A stretch of 34,369 nucleotides of DNA. Origin: SAR86 cluster bacterium. GTDB lineage: Bacteria; Pseudomonadota; Gammaproteobacteria; Pseudomonadales; Pseudohongiellaceae. Where the stretch lies: contig NVVJ01000013.1 in the NCBI GenBank assembly GCA_002402175.1, positions 2,652 through 37,020 of the forward strand, given 5' to 3'. Under the pieces are notes generated by a model. The model had not been told where the DNA came from. It ran no database searches and saw only the letters and a list, made by a program, of their open reading frames with translations. Numbering within the stretch: the stretch's first letter is position 1; each line of letters begins with the position of its first letter. Of the stretch, positions 1 through 8,743 are shown piece after piece. The position numbers were made by a program, and so were the translations under genes.

Positions 1-450
1 AAAATGAAAATGATTGCGCCGCTGCTAAAACAACGTGTGCAACGTTTTAGTGATGTAGCGCCTTTGGGTAGTTTCTTTTTTAGTGGGAAGCTGGAGCTAA
101 CTCCTGAAAACTTCGATCATAAAAAAATCTCTGTGGATGAAACTCTTAAGATTCTCCAGTTCTCTCTATGGGGTCTGGAAAAAACTACTCCCTGGAACCG
201 GGATAGCATCGAGAAAGATTTACAAGGTATTGCTGAAAAGCTCGAGCTTAAAATCAGGGATTTCCTGTTTCCTTTATTTGTTGCCATTTCCGGTAAGGCG
301 GTTTCAACCTCTGTGATTGAATCGATTAATATTCTAGGAATTGATATCACTCGTGCCCGTTTAAGAGATGCGCTTAATGTACTGGGCGGCATTTCAAAAA
401 AGAAGGCAAAGTTGCTTGAGCGAGAATTTAGAGAGTTTCGAGAATTTTAA
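1..450 (+). CDS. gltX: Glutamate--tRNA ligase, C-terminal part (5' end outside window)
   Basis: Partial gene, open at the left window edge; about 149 C-terminal residues are present and the stop is TAA at 448-450. The peptide (MIAPLLKQRVQRFSDV, then a helical stretch ending in LGGISKKKAKLLEREF) resembles the C-terminal anticodon-binding helical domain of class I glutamyl-tRNA synthetase; the HIGH and KMSKS catalytic motifs would lie upstream, out of view. The enzyme charges tRNA-Glu with glutamate in the cytoplasm. A tRNA-Ala(GGC) gene follows on the same strand, an arrangement I recall from Pseudomonas. The ATG at position 4 is probably internal and not a start. Identity rests on recognition of the C-terminal domain only. 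Confidence 0.85.
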   Translation, partial: KMKMIAPLLKQRVQRFSDVAPLGSFFFSGKLELTPENFDHKKISVDETLKILQFSLWGLEKTTPWNRDSIEKDLQGIAEKLELKIRDFLFPLFVAISGKAVSTSVIESINILGIDITRARLRDALNVLGGISKKKAKLLEREFREFREF

Positions 451-473
451 TTTTGGTGATGTAGCAGACAGGT

Positions 474-502
474 TTGACAGTTCCACCGGCTGTGCTTAGA
501 AT
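474..502 (+). promoter_or_regulatory. Sigma70 promoter of the tRNA-Ala gene
   Basis: TTGACA (474-479), a 17-nt spacer and TAGAAT (497-502) make a near-consensus sigma70 promoter. The bases after the -10 box are GC-rich (GCGCC), which is typical of the discriminator of stable-RNA promoters under stringent control. The predicted start near 509 gives a leader of about 47 nt before the tRNA. That leader carries three copies of TTCGATA (513-519, 528-534, 541-547). Confidence 0.75.
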
Positions 503-555
503 GCGCCTTCCTTTCGATAGGCATATCTTCGATAAGTGCTTTCGATAAGTATTAT

Positions 556-631
556 GGGGCCTTAGCTCAGCTGGGAGAGCGCGACGCTGGCAGCGTTGAG
601 GTCAACGGTTCGATCCCGTTAGGCTCCACCA
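556..631 (+). tRNA. tRNA-Ala (anticodon GGC)
   Basis: A complete 76-nt cloverleaf can be drawn by hand. The acceptor stem is GGGGCCT with AGGCTCC and includes the G3-U70 wobble pair that is the alanine identity element. The D arm is GCTC/GAGC. The anticodon stem is CGACG/CGTTG with loop CTGGCAG, so the anticodon is GGC and reads GCC/GCU codons. The T arm is AACGG/CCGTT with TTCGATC in the loop. The 3' CCA (629-631) is encoded. It lies downstream of gltX with its own promoter. Confidence 0.97.
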
Positions 632-664
632 ATTTCTACTTTTTATACTCTAAATCTTGTGACT

Positions 665-689
665 CACACCAGCTTTTTACGCTGGCGTG
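665..689. terminator. Hairpin between tRNA-Ala and gltA, possible bidirectional terminator
   Basis: CACACCAGC (665-673) pairs with GCTGGCGTG (681-689) around a 7-nt loop. On the plus strand one pair is an A-C mismatch. On the minus strand it becomes a G-U wobble, so the fold is better for the gltA transcript, whose stop codon is at 716-718. No proper U-tract follows on either strand, so function as an intrinsic terminator is uncertain. Confidence 0.4.
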
Positions 690-715
690 TTGCGTGTGCA
701 ATAAAGTCTTTTATA

Positions 716-1993
716 TCAGGAAGGAATATCGCGCTTTGCGTGACCTTTATAGAGCTGTCTTGGTCGGCCAATCTTATATGGGCTGCTTAACATCTCATCC
801 CAATGGGCTATCCAGCCAGGTGTTCTGCCCGTAGCAAAAATCACGGTAAATAAGCCAGTTGGAATGCCAATAGCTTTTAAGATAATACCGGAATAGAAAT
901 CCACATTTGGATAGAGTTTACGCTCGATAAAATACTCGTCTTCCAGAGCAATTTTCTCTAATTTTCTGGCTATACGAAACAGCGGGTCATTTTCCAGACC
1001 TAATTCGTCTAATACTTCATCGCAAATACCACGCATTACAGTGGCGCGCGGGTCGAAGTTCTTATAAACGCGATGTCCAAAGCCCATAAGCCTGAAAGGG
1101 TCGTCCTTGTCTTTCGCACGAAGAATATATTCCTCAATGTTTGATTCGTCGCCTATTTCAGCTAACTGAGCCAATACAGCTTCGTTGGCGCCGCCATGAG
1201 CAGGGCCCCAAAGCGCTGCAATGCCAGAAGCAATACATGCATAAGGGTTAGCACCGGTAGAGCCGGCGAGCCGTACTGTGGAGGTGGAGGCGTTCTGTTC
1301 GTGGTCGGCATGGAGCAGGAAGATCGTGTCCATTGCTCTTGATAAGATCTTGCTAACCTTTGGCGGGTCGCATGGTGTGCCAAACATCATATGCAGGAAG
1401 TTTTCAGCAAAACCCATATCATTCTGCGGGTACATAAACGGTTGGCCAACACCGTGTTTGTAGCACATTGCCGCTAAAGTGGGCATTTTTGCAATTATTC
1501 GATGAGCAGCAAGCTTTCGATGCTCGGGATTCTCGTTATCTAGCGTATCGTGATAGAACGCTGATAGAGCGCCGACTACACCAACAAGCATTGCCATTGG
1601 GTGGGCGGTACGAGGAAAGCCTCGGAAAAATTGATGTATCTGCTCGTCTACCATCGTGTGGTAGCGAATGCTGTTCTCAAACTCAGCCTTTTCGGTGCTG
1701 TTGGGTAATTCCCCGTCGAGTAGAAGGTAGCAAGTATCAAGAAAGCTAACGCGCTCTGCCAGTTGCTCAATAGGATAGCCACGATGAAGGAGTATGCCTT
1801 TGTCTCCATCGATGTAAGTAATTTCAGAGTCACAGGCGGCGGTGGACATAAAGCCAGGATCGTAAGTAAAGATACCTTTGCTTACGAGGCTACGAACATC
1901 GACAACGTCTGGGCCAGTACTGCCTTCATAAACGGGTAGCTCAATTGGGTCAGCAACCCCGTCTATAGTTAACTGGGCCTTCTTTTCGCTCAT
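716..1993 (-). CDS. gltA: Citrate synthase (type II)
   Basis: Condenses oxaloacetate and acetyl-CoA to citrate, the entry step of the TCA cycle. The 425-residue protein matches the hexameric Gram-negative type in length. The catalytic triad is visible: His266 in [10 protein letters not shown], His307 in [13 protein letters not shown] and Asp365 in [10 protein letters not shown] chose the ATG at 1991-1993 ([12 protein letters not shown]) because AGGAG lies just upstream and this is where family members begin; the frame stays open for 38 more codons upstream, but those residues do not look like the family. The gene diverges from sdhC, and a candidate promoter lies at 2107-2136. Position next to sdh and suc genes puts it in a TCA-cycle region. 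Confidence 0.97.
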   Translation of the reverse strand: MSEKKAQLTIDGVADPIELPVYEGSTGPDVVDVRSLVSKGIFTYDPGFMSTAACDSEITYIDGDKGILLHRGYPIEQLAERVSFLDTCYLLLDGELPNSTEKAEFENSIRYHTMVDEQIHQFFRGFPRTAHPMAMLVGVVGALSAFYHDTLDNENPEHRKLAAHRIIAKMPTLAAMCYKHGVGQPFMYPQNDMGFAENFLHMMFGTPCDPPKVSKILSRAMDTIFLLHADHEQNASTSTVRLAGSTGANPYACIASGIAALWGPAHGGANEAVLAQLAEIGDESNIEEYILRAKDKDDPFRLMGFGHRVYKNFDPRATVMRGICDEVLDELGLENDPLFRIARKLEKIALEDEYFIERKLYPNVDFYSGIILKAIGIPTGLFTVIFATGRTPGWIAHWDEMLSSPYKIGRPRQLYKGHAKRDIPS

Positions 1994-2106
1994 GCCAAAC
2001 TCCTGTTGGGTGTTGCTAAAACTAGAAAAATATATAGAAAAACAAATAGTTACTGCATGTATGTGTCTAACTGCTTTAATTTGTGCAGTCCATGGCAGGG
2101 ACGGCA

Positions 2107-2136
2107 ATACTAGGGAGAGAGGGTGCTATTTGTCAA
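2107..2136 (-). promoter_or_regulatory. Candidate sigma70 promoter of gltA
   Basis: Read on the minus strand, a perfect TTGACA (plus-strand 2131-2136) is followed by an 18-nt spacer and TAGTAT (2107-2112). Transcription would start near 2100, leaving a leader of about 105 nt. Just upstream (2166-2179) is a short inverted repeat, CAGTA/TACTG, and a direct repeat of CTGTA (2177-2181, 2186-2190), possible operator elements. Confidence 0.55.
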
Positions 2137-2336
2137 ATATTTCGTCTTTTCATCGACAAAATTACCAGTACTTTTACTGTATTTGCTGTACCTGACAAGC
2201 AAACGAGCAACAATTCCAGGGCTGGTATTTTCTGTGCCTATTGCTTCTTATTGAAGTGATTTTGAATACAAAATACAGCCTATCCTAAAGTTATGACAAA
2301 ATGCTGTCGTTATTGATGTAATAGCCACGACTTTTA

Positions 2337-2365
2337 TTGTGTTTGGGGATTTAGGGGCATATAAT
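2337..2365 (+). promoter_or_regulatory. Candidate sigma70 promoter of the sdh-suc operon
   Basis: A perfect TATAAT (2360-2365) is preceded at 17 nt by TTGTGT (2337-2342), a weak -35 that keeps TTG. The start would be near 2372, about 105 nt upstream of the sdhC GTG. A weak -35 with a strong -10 would fit a promoter helped by an activator, but that is inference. Confidence 0.55.
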
Positions 2366-2476
2366 TTGCGCCGTTAAATACCCAAATAATGTAATTATTT
2401 CAATTAGTTTGCCCATTCCAGGCTCAATTCAAGAGCGGTTTGGTGCAACAAGATAAGAATACTCTACGGGCCAAAA

Positions 2477-2851
2477 GTGAACGATAAAAGACCTACAAAT
2501 CTCGAATTAACTACTTTCAAGTACCCCCTTCCAGCAATCACATCGCTTTTACATCGCATTTCTGGCGTGTTCATCTTTGCCGGTGTTGCCTTAATGCTGT
2601 ATTTGCTTGATTTGTCGCTGCAATCAGAGTCCGGTTTTGGTCTGGTGGTTGAGTTACTAGATAACCTGTTCGTTAAGCTACTGGCCTGGGCGGTACTGGC
2701 GGGCTTGTTGTTTCACCTTATCGCTGGAATTAAGCATTTGCTTATGGATATGGGGATAGGCGAAACGCTTAAAGGGGGAGTGATTGGAGCTAGCATAACA
2801 ATTGCGCTGTCAGCAATCGCGATGATTATAGCGGGGATATGGATATGGTAA
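2477..2851 (+). CDS. sdhC: Succinate dehydrogenase cytochrome b556 subunit
   Basis: Membrane anchor subunit of complex II; with SdhD it binds heme b and ubiquinone. The protein is 124 residues with three hydrophobic segments (about 29-47, 62-85, 101-123). Ser23 and Arg27 in ITSLLHRISGV correspond to the quinone-site serine and arginine of the family, and the heme-ligand histidine lies in LLFHLIAGIKHLLMD (His80 or His87). The start is GTG (MNDKRPTNLEL), the position homologues use; the ribosome site is weak. The stop overlaps the sdhD start by 7 nt, so translation is probably coupled. First gene of the sdh-suc block. Confidence 0.95.
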   Translation: MNDKRPTNLELTTFKYPLPAITSLLHRISGVFIFAGVALMLYLLDLSLQSESGFGLVVELLDNLFVKLLAWAVLAGLLFHLIAGIKHLLMDMGIGETLKGGVIGASITIALSAIAMIIAGIWIW

Positions 2852-3213
2852 CCAGTGTTACTAACCTGGGGCGCTCCGGTCTTTATGACTGGTTGGTACA
2901 ACGACTTAGCGCCGTTATTCTGGCTGCTTACTCGCTGTGTATTTTAGCCAGTTTTGTGCTTAATCCAGATATGGATTATGAGCAATGGAGTTCAATTTTT
3001 GAATCCAATGTAATGCGAATATTCAGCATGATCACACTTTTTGCATTGTGCGCTCATGCATGGATTGGCATGTGGACGATTTCCACTGATTACTTAACAA
3101 CATTACAACTAGGAAAACGAGCTACGTTTTTCCGTTTATTGTTTCAGGCAAGTTGCGCGCTACTAATATGCGTGTATTTGCTTTGGGGCATTCAGATATT
3201 TTGGGGTAACTAA
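2845..3213 (+). CDS. sdhD: Succinate dehydrogenase membrane anchor subunit
   Basis: Second membrane anchor of complex II, 122 residues with three hydrophobic segments (about 17-38, 49-73 and 92-118). The N-terminus MVTSVTNLGRSGLYDWLVQR and the segment HAWIGMWTISTDYL are family signatures; the His in HAWIG is the expected heme b ligand and the Asp-Tyr in STDYL belongs to the quinone site. I chose the ATG at 2845; an ATG two codons earlier is also in frame but would add residues not seen in homologues. It overlaps the end of sdhC, and its stop directly abuts the sdhA ATG. Confidence 0.94.
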   Translation: MVTSVTNLGRSGLYDWLVQRLSAVILAAYSLCILASFVLNPDMDYEQWSSIFESNVMRIFSMITLFALCAHAWIGMWTISTDYLTTLQLGKRATFFRLLFQASCALLICVYLLWGIQIFWGN

Positions 3214-4986
3214 ATGACGGGTATGCGTACACTGTCTTTTGATGCAGTAATAGTAGGCGGCGGCGGCGCTGGTCTGCGCGCAGCTTTGCAGCTGTCTCAG
3301 TCTGGATATAACACGGCGGTAATAACCAAAGTTTTCCCGACTCGATCTCACACAGTTTCTGCGCAAGGTGGTATTACCTGCGCTATTGGCAGCGACGATC
3401 CAGACGACGATTGGCGTTGGCATATGTATGACACCGTTAAAGGCTCAGACTACATTGGCGACCAGGATGCCATTGAGTACATGTGTAGCGTAGGCCCGCA
3501 GGCGGTTTATGAGTTAGAGCACATGGGACTCCCATTTTCACGAACAGAAAGTGGGCGTATATACCAACGTCCTTTCGGCGGGCAATCTAAAAATTATGGC
3601 AAAGGTGGGCAGGCGGCAAGAACCTGTGCAGCCGCTGACAGAACTGGCCATGCCTTATTGCATACTCTTTATCAGGGCAACCTTAAAAACAACACTGAAT
3701 TTTTTAACGAGTGGTATGCCACTGACCTGGTAAGGAATTCCGACGGCGTTATCGTTGGCGTTATTGCCATTTGCATCGAAACCGGCGAAACCGTTTTTAT
3801 CAAATCCAAGGCAACTGTGTTTGCCACGGGCGGAGCGGGTCGTATTTACGCATCTACTACTAACGCGCTTATTAATACCGGTGATGGCGTAGGCATGGCA
3901 CTACGCGCCGGCTATCCAGTGCAAGATATCGAAATGTGGCAATTTCACCCCACTGGCATTCACGGTGCGGGCACTCTGGTAACTGAAGGTTGTAGAGGTG
4001 AGGGTGGTTACCTTATAAATAAAGACGGCGAACGTTTTATGGAACGTTATGCACCGAATGCTAAAGATTTGGCAGGCAGAGATGTTGTTGCTCGCTCAAT
4101 GGCGCTGGAAATTCTAGAAGGGCGCGGCTGTGGTGAAAACGGCGATCACGTTCTGCTTAAACTCGATCACCTCGGCGAAGATGTACTTAATTCAAAACTG
4201 CCGGGCATTCTTGAATTGTCCCGAACTTTTGCTCACGTCGACCCAATAAAAGATCCAATTCCTGTAGTACCAACCTGTCATTACATGATGGGAGGAATAC
4301 CAACCAATGTGAATGGTCAGGCTCTTACTCAAAACAGTGAAGGCAAAGACGAAATCATACCTGGTTTATTTGCCGTAGGAGAGGTTGCCTGTGTTTCAGT
4401 TCATGGCGCGAATCGCTTAGGTGGAAATAGCTTATTAGACCTGGTTGTTTTTGGACGAGCCGCGGGCAAGCATATCGAAGATATGTTGCATCAGGGTATG
4501 GAGCACGCCTCCGTGTCTGACGATGATATTCAACAGGCGCAAAACAGATTAGACAGACTGAACAACTCAACTTCAGGCGAAAGTACTGCGGAATTACGAA
4601 CTGAATTACAAAGCATTATGCAAAATCACTTTGGTGTATTTCGCAAAGGGGAATTCATGCGGGAGGGCATTAAAAAACTTGCTTCTCTGCGTGAACGAAT
4701 TGCAAATGTTCATCTCGAAGATAAAAGCCAAACATTCAACACTGCTCGAATAGAGGCACTTGAACTGGAAAATCTTTTTGAAGTTGCCGAGGCTACAGCA
4801 ATAGCCGCTGAAGGCCGGGAGGAGAGCCGTGGCGCTCATGCCCGTGATGATTTTCGTGATCGAGATGACGAGAATTGGTTGTGCCATTCGATGTATTTTC
4901 CAATTGAGAAAAAAATCGGCAAGCGCGACGTCAATTTTTCACCGAAGACCGTCGATACTCTTGAACCCCAAATTAGAACTTATTAA
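3214..4986 (+). CDS. sdhA: Succinate dehydrogenase flavoprotein subunit
   Basis: Catalytic subunit oxidising succinate to fumarate, 590 residues. The dinucleotide-binding loop [10 protein letters not shown] (about 15-24) begins the FAD domain. His46 in [11 protein letters not shown] is the covalent FAD attachment site. The active-site blocks [20 protein letters not shown] (245-264) and RDVVARS (Arg289) are intact. The C-terminus ends in the conserved [13 protein letters not shown]. The ATG immediately follows the sdhD stop, with GGGG inside sdhD as a likely ribosome site; an ATG three codons later is an alternative start. It works with SdhB, encoded 57 bp downstream, on the cytoplasmic face of the inner membrane. 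Confidence 0.98.
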   Translation: MTGMRTLSFDAVIVGGGGAGLRAALQLSQSGYNTAVITKVFPTRSHTVSAQGGITCAIGSDDPDDDWRWHMYDTVKGSDYIGDQDAIEYMCSVGPQAVYELEHMGLPFSRTESGRIYQRPFGGQSKNYGKGGQAARTCAAADRTGHALLHTLYQGNLKNNTEFFNEWYATDLVRNSDGVIVGVIAICIETGETVFIKSKATVFATGGAGRIYASTTNALINTGDGVGMALRAGYPVQDIEMWQFHPTGIHGAGTLVTEGCRGEGGYLINKDGERFMERYAPNAKDLAGRDVVARSMALEILEGRGCGENGDHVLLKLDHLGEDVLNSKLPGILELSRTFAHVDPIKDPIPVVPTCHYMMGGIPTNVNGQALTQNSEGKDEIIPGLFAVGEVACVSVHGANRLGGNSLLDLVVFGRAAGKHIEDMLHQGMEHASVSDDDIQQAQNRLDRLNNSTSGESTAELRTELQSIMQNHFGVFRKGEFMREGIKKLASLRERIANVHLEDKSQTFNTARIEALELENLFEVAEATAIAAEGREESRGAHARDDFRDRDDENWLCHSMYFPIEKKIGKRDVNFSPKTVDTLEPQIRTY

Positions 4987-5043
4987 CGTTCAACATATGG
5001 CATGCAACATTTTTACATGCAATTGAAGAGAAGGTACTGAACC

Positions 5044-5751
5044 GTGTTAGTTAGCATTTATCGCTACAACCCTGATACCGATGAAAAACCGGTTATGCGG
5101 GATATTGAAATCGAATTACCTGAAGGTAAAGACCTGATGGTATTGGACGTATTGGAGTTAGCAAAACAACAAGACCCGACTGTTGTTTATCGTCGTTCTT
5201 GTCGCGAAGGTGTTTGCGGCTCCGACGGCATGAATATAAATGGCACTAATGGTCTGGCTTGTATCACACCAATCTCTCAGGCTGTAAAACCTGGTGGCAA
5301 ACTGGTGCTGCGTCCTCTGCCTGGTTTACCTGTTATTCGTGATCTAGTTGTCGACATGTCAATTTTCTATAAGCAGTTCGAAAAGGTTAAACCGTATTTA
5401 ATTAACGATTCAGCTCCTCCTGCTATTGAGCGTTTGCAGTCACCTGAAGACAGGGAAAAGCTGGACGGACTGTATGAATGTATTTTGTGTGCTTGCTGTA
5501 GCACCAATTGTCCATCGTTCTGGTGGAACCCTGATAAATTTATTGGCCCTGCCGGGCTTCTTCAAGCCTACCGCTTTTTGGCTGATACCAGAGACACGGC
5601 AGACAATGAACGCCTTTCCGGGCTCGATGATCCTTTTAGTGTATTTCGCTGTCGCGGCATTATGAATTGTGTGGCGGTATGCCCTAAAGGCTTAAATCCT
5701 ACTCGAGCTATTGGCCATATTCGCTCAATGCTGCTGCAACAAGGGATTTAG
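5044..5751 (+). CDS. sdhB: Succinate dehydrogenase iron-sulfur subunit
   Basis: Carries electrons from FAD to ubiquinone through three clusters, all with intact ligands in the 235-residue protein: [2Fe-2S] at Cys53, Cys58, Asp61 and Cys73 (RSCREGVCGSDG...LAC); [4Fe-4S] at Cys146, Cys149, Cys152 with Cys213; [3Fe-4S] at Cys156, Cys203 and Cys209. Aspartate in place of a fourth cysteine at the first cluster also occurs in E. coli SdhB. The tryptophans in PSFWWNPD are near the quinone site. The start is GTG at 5044, supported by GAGAAGG 9 nt upstream. Confidence 0.97.
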   Translation: MLVSIYRYNPDTDEKPVMRDIEIELPEGKDLMVLDVLELAKQQDPTVVYRRSCREGVCGSDGMNINGTNGLACITPISQAVKPGGKLVLRPLPGLPVIRDLVVDMSIFYKQFEKVKPYLINDSAPPAIERLQSPEDREKLDGLYECILCACCSTNCPSFWWNPDKFIGPAGLLQAYRFLADTRDTADNERLSGLDDPFSVFRCRGIMNCVAVCPKGLNPTRAIGHIRSMLLQQGI

Positions 5752-5806
5752 CCCTTCTGCAGGCAAGAGTAACTAAAGTTTTTAACTACAGTAAAACCCG
5801 AATTCA

Positions 5807-5828
5807 GTCGTTATTAGCAAATAATGAC
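5807..5828 (+). other. Hairpin just upstream of sucA
   Basis: GTCGTTATT (5807-5815) pairs with AATAATGAC (5820-5828) around AGCA, with one G-U pair. It lies 15 nt before the sucA ATG and has no U-tract, so it is more likely to affect mRNA processing or translation than termination. Any role is inference. Confidence 0.35.
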
Positions 5829-5843
5829 ATCGAGAGCAGTGCC

Positions 5844-8675
5844 ATGCATGACAATTTAATGGAAATAATGAACAGTACGGGCCACCTTTCGGGCTCCAAT
5901 GCTGACTACGTGGAAGACTTGTATGAGCGTTACCTGTCTGATTCAGAGTCTGTTCCGCTTCAGTGGAAAGATTTCTTTCAGTCTCTGGCTCCCTCTAATG
6001 GCAACCATGCTGCCGAGGTATCTCACGCCGAAATTCGTAACGACTTTAAAACGCTAGGGAAAGTTAGTCGTTATGCACCAGTATTAAGTAATGACGCTGT
6101 TGTTAATTCAGAGCACGAAAGCAAGCAAGTGCAGGTTTTGCTGCTGATAAGTTCCTACCGTGTGCGTGGACATCAAAAAGCCGACCTGGACCCTTTAGGT
6201 TTAATGCATCGAGAAAGGGTTCCAGATTTAGAGCTAGAGTTCCACGATTTATCTCCAATCGATTCTTCTACAATCTTTCAAACAGGTTCGCTTTTTATTA
6301 GCAAAGAAAAAGCGCCCTTACGCGAAATTGTAGACATTCTCGAGCGTATCTATTGCAGCTCTATTGGTTACGAGTTTATGCACATTGTGAATCTTGAAGA
6401 GAAACAATGGATACAACAAAAAATAGAAAGCAATGATGGCGTCCCGGTTTTCGAAAATGATGTCAAAAAACATTTACTGGAAAGGTTGTCCGCCGCTGAA
6501 GGTCTGGAAAAACATCTTGATTCTAAATATCCCGGCACTAAACGTTTTGGTCTGGAGGGTTGCGAGAGTTTAATACCGGCCCTAGACGAGTTGGTGCAGC
6601 GATCAGGAAAGTATGGCGTTAAAGAAATTGTGTTAGGCATGGCGCATCGTGGAAGATTGAATGTATTGGTAAATTTACTAGGAAAAAATCCGGCCGATCT
6701 ATTTGACGAATTTGAAGGCAAAGCTGTTTACGAAAGCTCAGGAGATGTGAAATACCATCAGGGCTTCTCATCAAACATCATGACAGCTGGTGGCGTAGTA
6801 CATATGGCTATGGCCTTTAATCCTTCTCACTTAGAGATTGTCGCTCCAGTTGTGGAAGGTTCTGTGCGAGCCAGACAGTCAAGAAGAAACGACAAAGAAG
6901 GACATCTGGTACTTCCTATTATCATTCATGGTGATGCGGCATTTGCTGGGCAGGGTGTGGTAATGGAGACATTTCAAATGTCTCAGACCAGAGCCTTCAA
7001 AACCGGCGGCACAATTCACATCATAATCAATAACCAGGTTGGCTTTACTACCAGCCGCCAGGATGACGCGCGCTCAACTGAATATTGCACCGATGTTGCA
7101 AAGATGATTCAGGCGCCTATTTTTCACGTTAACGCGGATGACCCAGAAGCGGTCTTGTTTATTACACAGCTCGCTTTGGATTTCAGATATAAATTCCACA
7201 AAGACGTGGTGATTGACCTGATATGTTATAGGCGAAGGGGGCACAACGAAACCGACGAGCCTTCGGCAACGCAGCCTTTAATGTATGCAGCAATCAAGCA
7301 GCATAAATCTACACGGGTACTCTATGCCGAAAAACTCGCTGTTGAGGATCTGGTTTCAGCAGCCGAGGCTGACACCATCAATAATCATTACAGAACAGCC
7401 TTAGACACCGGCGAGCATGTTGCTAAAAGTCTGGTCAAAGAGCCTTCTATCGAATTGTTTGTCGACTGGAGCCCTTATATTGGTCACGACTGGAGCCCTT
7501 ATTACAATACTTCTATGCCTATTGCCAGCTTACAGGCACTTGGTAAGAAACTGTGTGAGATTCCAAAAGACTTTGTTCTTCAGCGGCAGGTTCAGAGAGT
7601 TATTGATGACAGACTGAAAATGGCTGAAGGTGAAATTCCTGTTGATTGGGGGTTTGCAGAAACACTGGCCTACGCAAGTATTTTAACCACTGGTAACAAG
7701 GTAAGAATAACCGGTCAAGATGTGGGTCGTGGCACCTTTTCTCATAGGCATGCGGTGTTGTTTGATCAGAAAACCGGCGATACACATATTCCACTCCAGA
7801 GCTTAAAGCCTGATCAAGGCAATTTCTCAATCTATGATTCGCTGCTTTCCGAAGTTGCTGTACTGGCATTTGAATATGGCTATTCTACTACCACACCTAA
7901 TGCACTAGTGGTTTGGGAAGCTCAGTTCGGCGACTTTGCAAACTCAGCGCAAGTTGTGATTGATCAGTTTATTGCCAGCGGCGAACATAAATGGCAAAGA
8001 CTTTGCGGATTAACTCTTTTGTTGCCTCACGGCTACGAAGGGCAGGGGCCAGAACATTCTTCTGCGCGTCTTGAACGATTCCTGCAGCTTTGTGCCGAGC
8101 ATAATATACAAGTTTGTTTGCCGACTACTTCGGCGCAAGTATTTCATATGTTAAGAAAGCAGGTGCTTTGTCCGTTACGAAAGCCTCTGATTGTTATGTC
8201 TCCCAAGAGCTTGTTGCGTCACAAAGAATCTGTATCTACCTTAAAAGAAATGGCAGAGGGCAGCTTTCAGGTCGTTCTAAATGAAACAGACGAACAGGAT
8301 ATTAAGTCCGTAAGAAAACTGGTCATTTGCAGCGGAAGAGTTTACTACGACCTGCGTCAGGAAAGACGTGCCAGAAACATTAACGACATTGCCATTATAC
8401 GGCTTGAGCAATTGTATCCATTTCCTCATGATGACTTCGAAAAATGTATTCAGCAATATACAAACATAGAAGCGGTTTGCTGGTGTCAGGAAGAGCCAAT
8501 GAACCAGGGAGCGTGGTACTCCAGTCAGCATCACCTTCGACGTGTTATTCAAGAACACAATCCTAAGCTTTATTTGGAATATGTTGGGCGAGATGCTTCT
8601 GCAGCGGCAGCAGCTGGGTATCCTGCCTTACATTTGAGTCAGTTGAAAAAATTCATTAACGAAGCGCTAAGCTAA
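5844..8675 (+). CDS. sucA: 2-oxoglutarate dehydrogenase E1 component
   Basis: Thiamine-diphosphate enzyme that decarboxylates 2-oxoglutarate and passes succinyl to the lipoyl arm of SucB. The 943-residue length fits the family. The N-terminal peptide (HLSGSNADYVEDLYERYL, about 14-31) is the conserved segment that binds the E2/E3 partners. Active-site histidines are His268 in AHRGRLNVL and His305 in KYHQGFSS; the cofactor motif GDAAFAGQG (363-371) and NNQVG (396-400) are intact. The C-terminal domain has the conserved EEPMNQGAW. The ATG at 5844 (MHDNLMEIMNSTGHLSG) aligns with Pseudomonas starts; the ribosome site is weak. Follows sdhB in the same block. Confidence 0.98.
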   Translation: MHDNLMEIMNSTGHLSGSNADYVEDLYERYLSDSESVPLQWKDFFQSLAPSNGNHAAEVSHAEIRNDFKTLGKVSRYAPVLSNDAVVNSEHESKQVQVLLLISSYRVRGHQKADLDPLGLMHRERVPDLELEFHDLSPIDSSTIFQTGSLFISKEKAPLREIVDILERIYCSSIGYEFMHIVNLEEKQWIQQKIESNDGVPVFENDVKKHLLERLSAAEGLEKHLDSKYPGTKRFGLEGCESLIPALDELVQRSGKYGVKEIVLGMAHRGRLNVLVNLLGKNPADLFDEFEGKAVYESSGDVKYHQGFSSNIMTAGGVVHMAMAFNPSHLEIVAPVVEGSVRARQSRRNDKEGHLVLPIIIHGDAAFAGQGVVMETFQMSQTRAFKTGGTIHIIINNQVGFTTSRQDDARSTEYCTDVAKMIQAPIFHVNADDPEAVLFITQLALDFRYKFHKDVVIDLICYRRRGHNETDEPSATQPLMYAAIKQHKSTRVLYAEKLAVEDLVSAAEADTINNHYRTALDTGEHVAKSLVKEPSIELFVDWSPYIGHDWSPYYNTSMPIASLQALGKKLCEIPKDFVLQRQVQRVIDDRLKMAEGEIPVDWGFAETLAYASILTTGNKVRITGQDVGRGTFSHRHAVLFDQKTGDTHIPLQSLKPDQGNFSIYDSLLSEVAVLAFEYGYSTTTPNALVVWEAQFGDFANSAQVVIDQFIASGEHKWQRLCGLTLLLPHGYEGQGPEHSSARLERFLQLCAEHNIQVCLPTTSAQVFHMLRKQVLCPLRKPLIVMSPKSLLRHKESVSTLKEMAEGSFQVVLNETDEQDIKSVRKLVICSGRVYYDLRQERRARNINDIAIIRLEQLYPFPHDDFEKCIQQYTNIEAVCWCQEEPMNQGAWYSSQHHLRRVIQEHNPKLYLEYVGRDASAAAAAGYPALHLSQLKKFINEALS

Positions 8676-8687
8676 TACAGATATTTT

Positions 8688-8718
8688 CCTGATGCTAGCA
8701 AGAGGCTAGCTTGTCAGG
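8688..8718 (+). other. Intercistronic hairpin between sucA and sucB
   Basis: A two-part stem: CCTGA (8688-8692) with TCAGG (8714-8718), and inside it GCTAGC (8694-8699) with GCTAGC (8705-8710), loop AAGAG. There is no U-tract. It could stabilise mRNA ends or tune the E1:E2 ratio; that is inference. Confidence 0.45.
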
Positions 8719-8743
8719 AGTCAGGTGATACAAAGGAACAGTT

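Larger units (their letters stand above)
1994..2476. other. Divergent gltA/sdhC intergenic control region
   Basis: A 483-bp AT-rich gap between the divergent starts of gltA and sdhC. I find no credible reading frame. It holds a candidate promoter for each direction (2107-2136 minus; 2337-2365 plus), with more than 200 bp between them, and leaders of about 105 nt on each side. No clear ArcA, CRP or Fur consensus site was recognised by eye. Confidence 0.6.

Noticed and set aside
4984..5043. Attenuator between sdhA and sdhB
   Set aside because: The repeats around ATGCA are only 5 bp long, mostly direct and not inverted, with no stable stem or U-tract.
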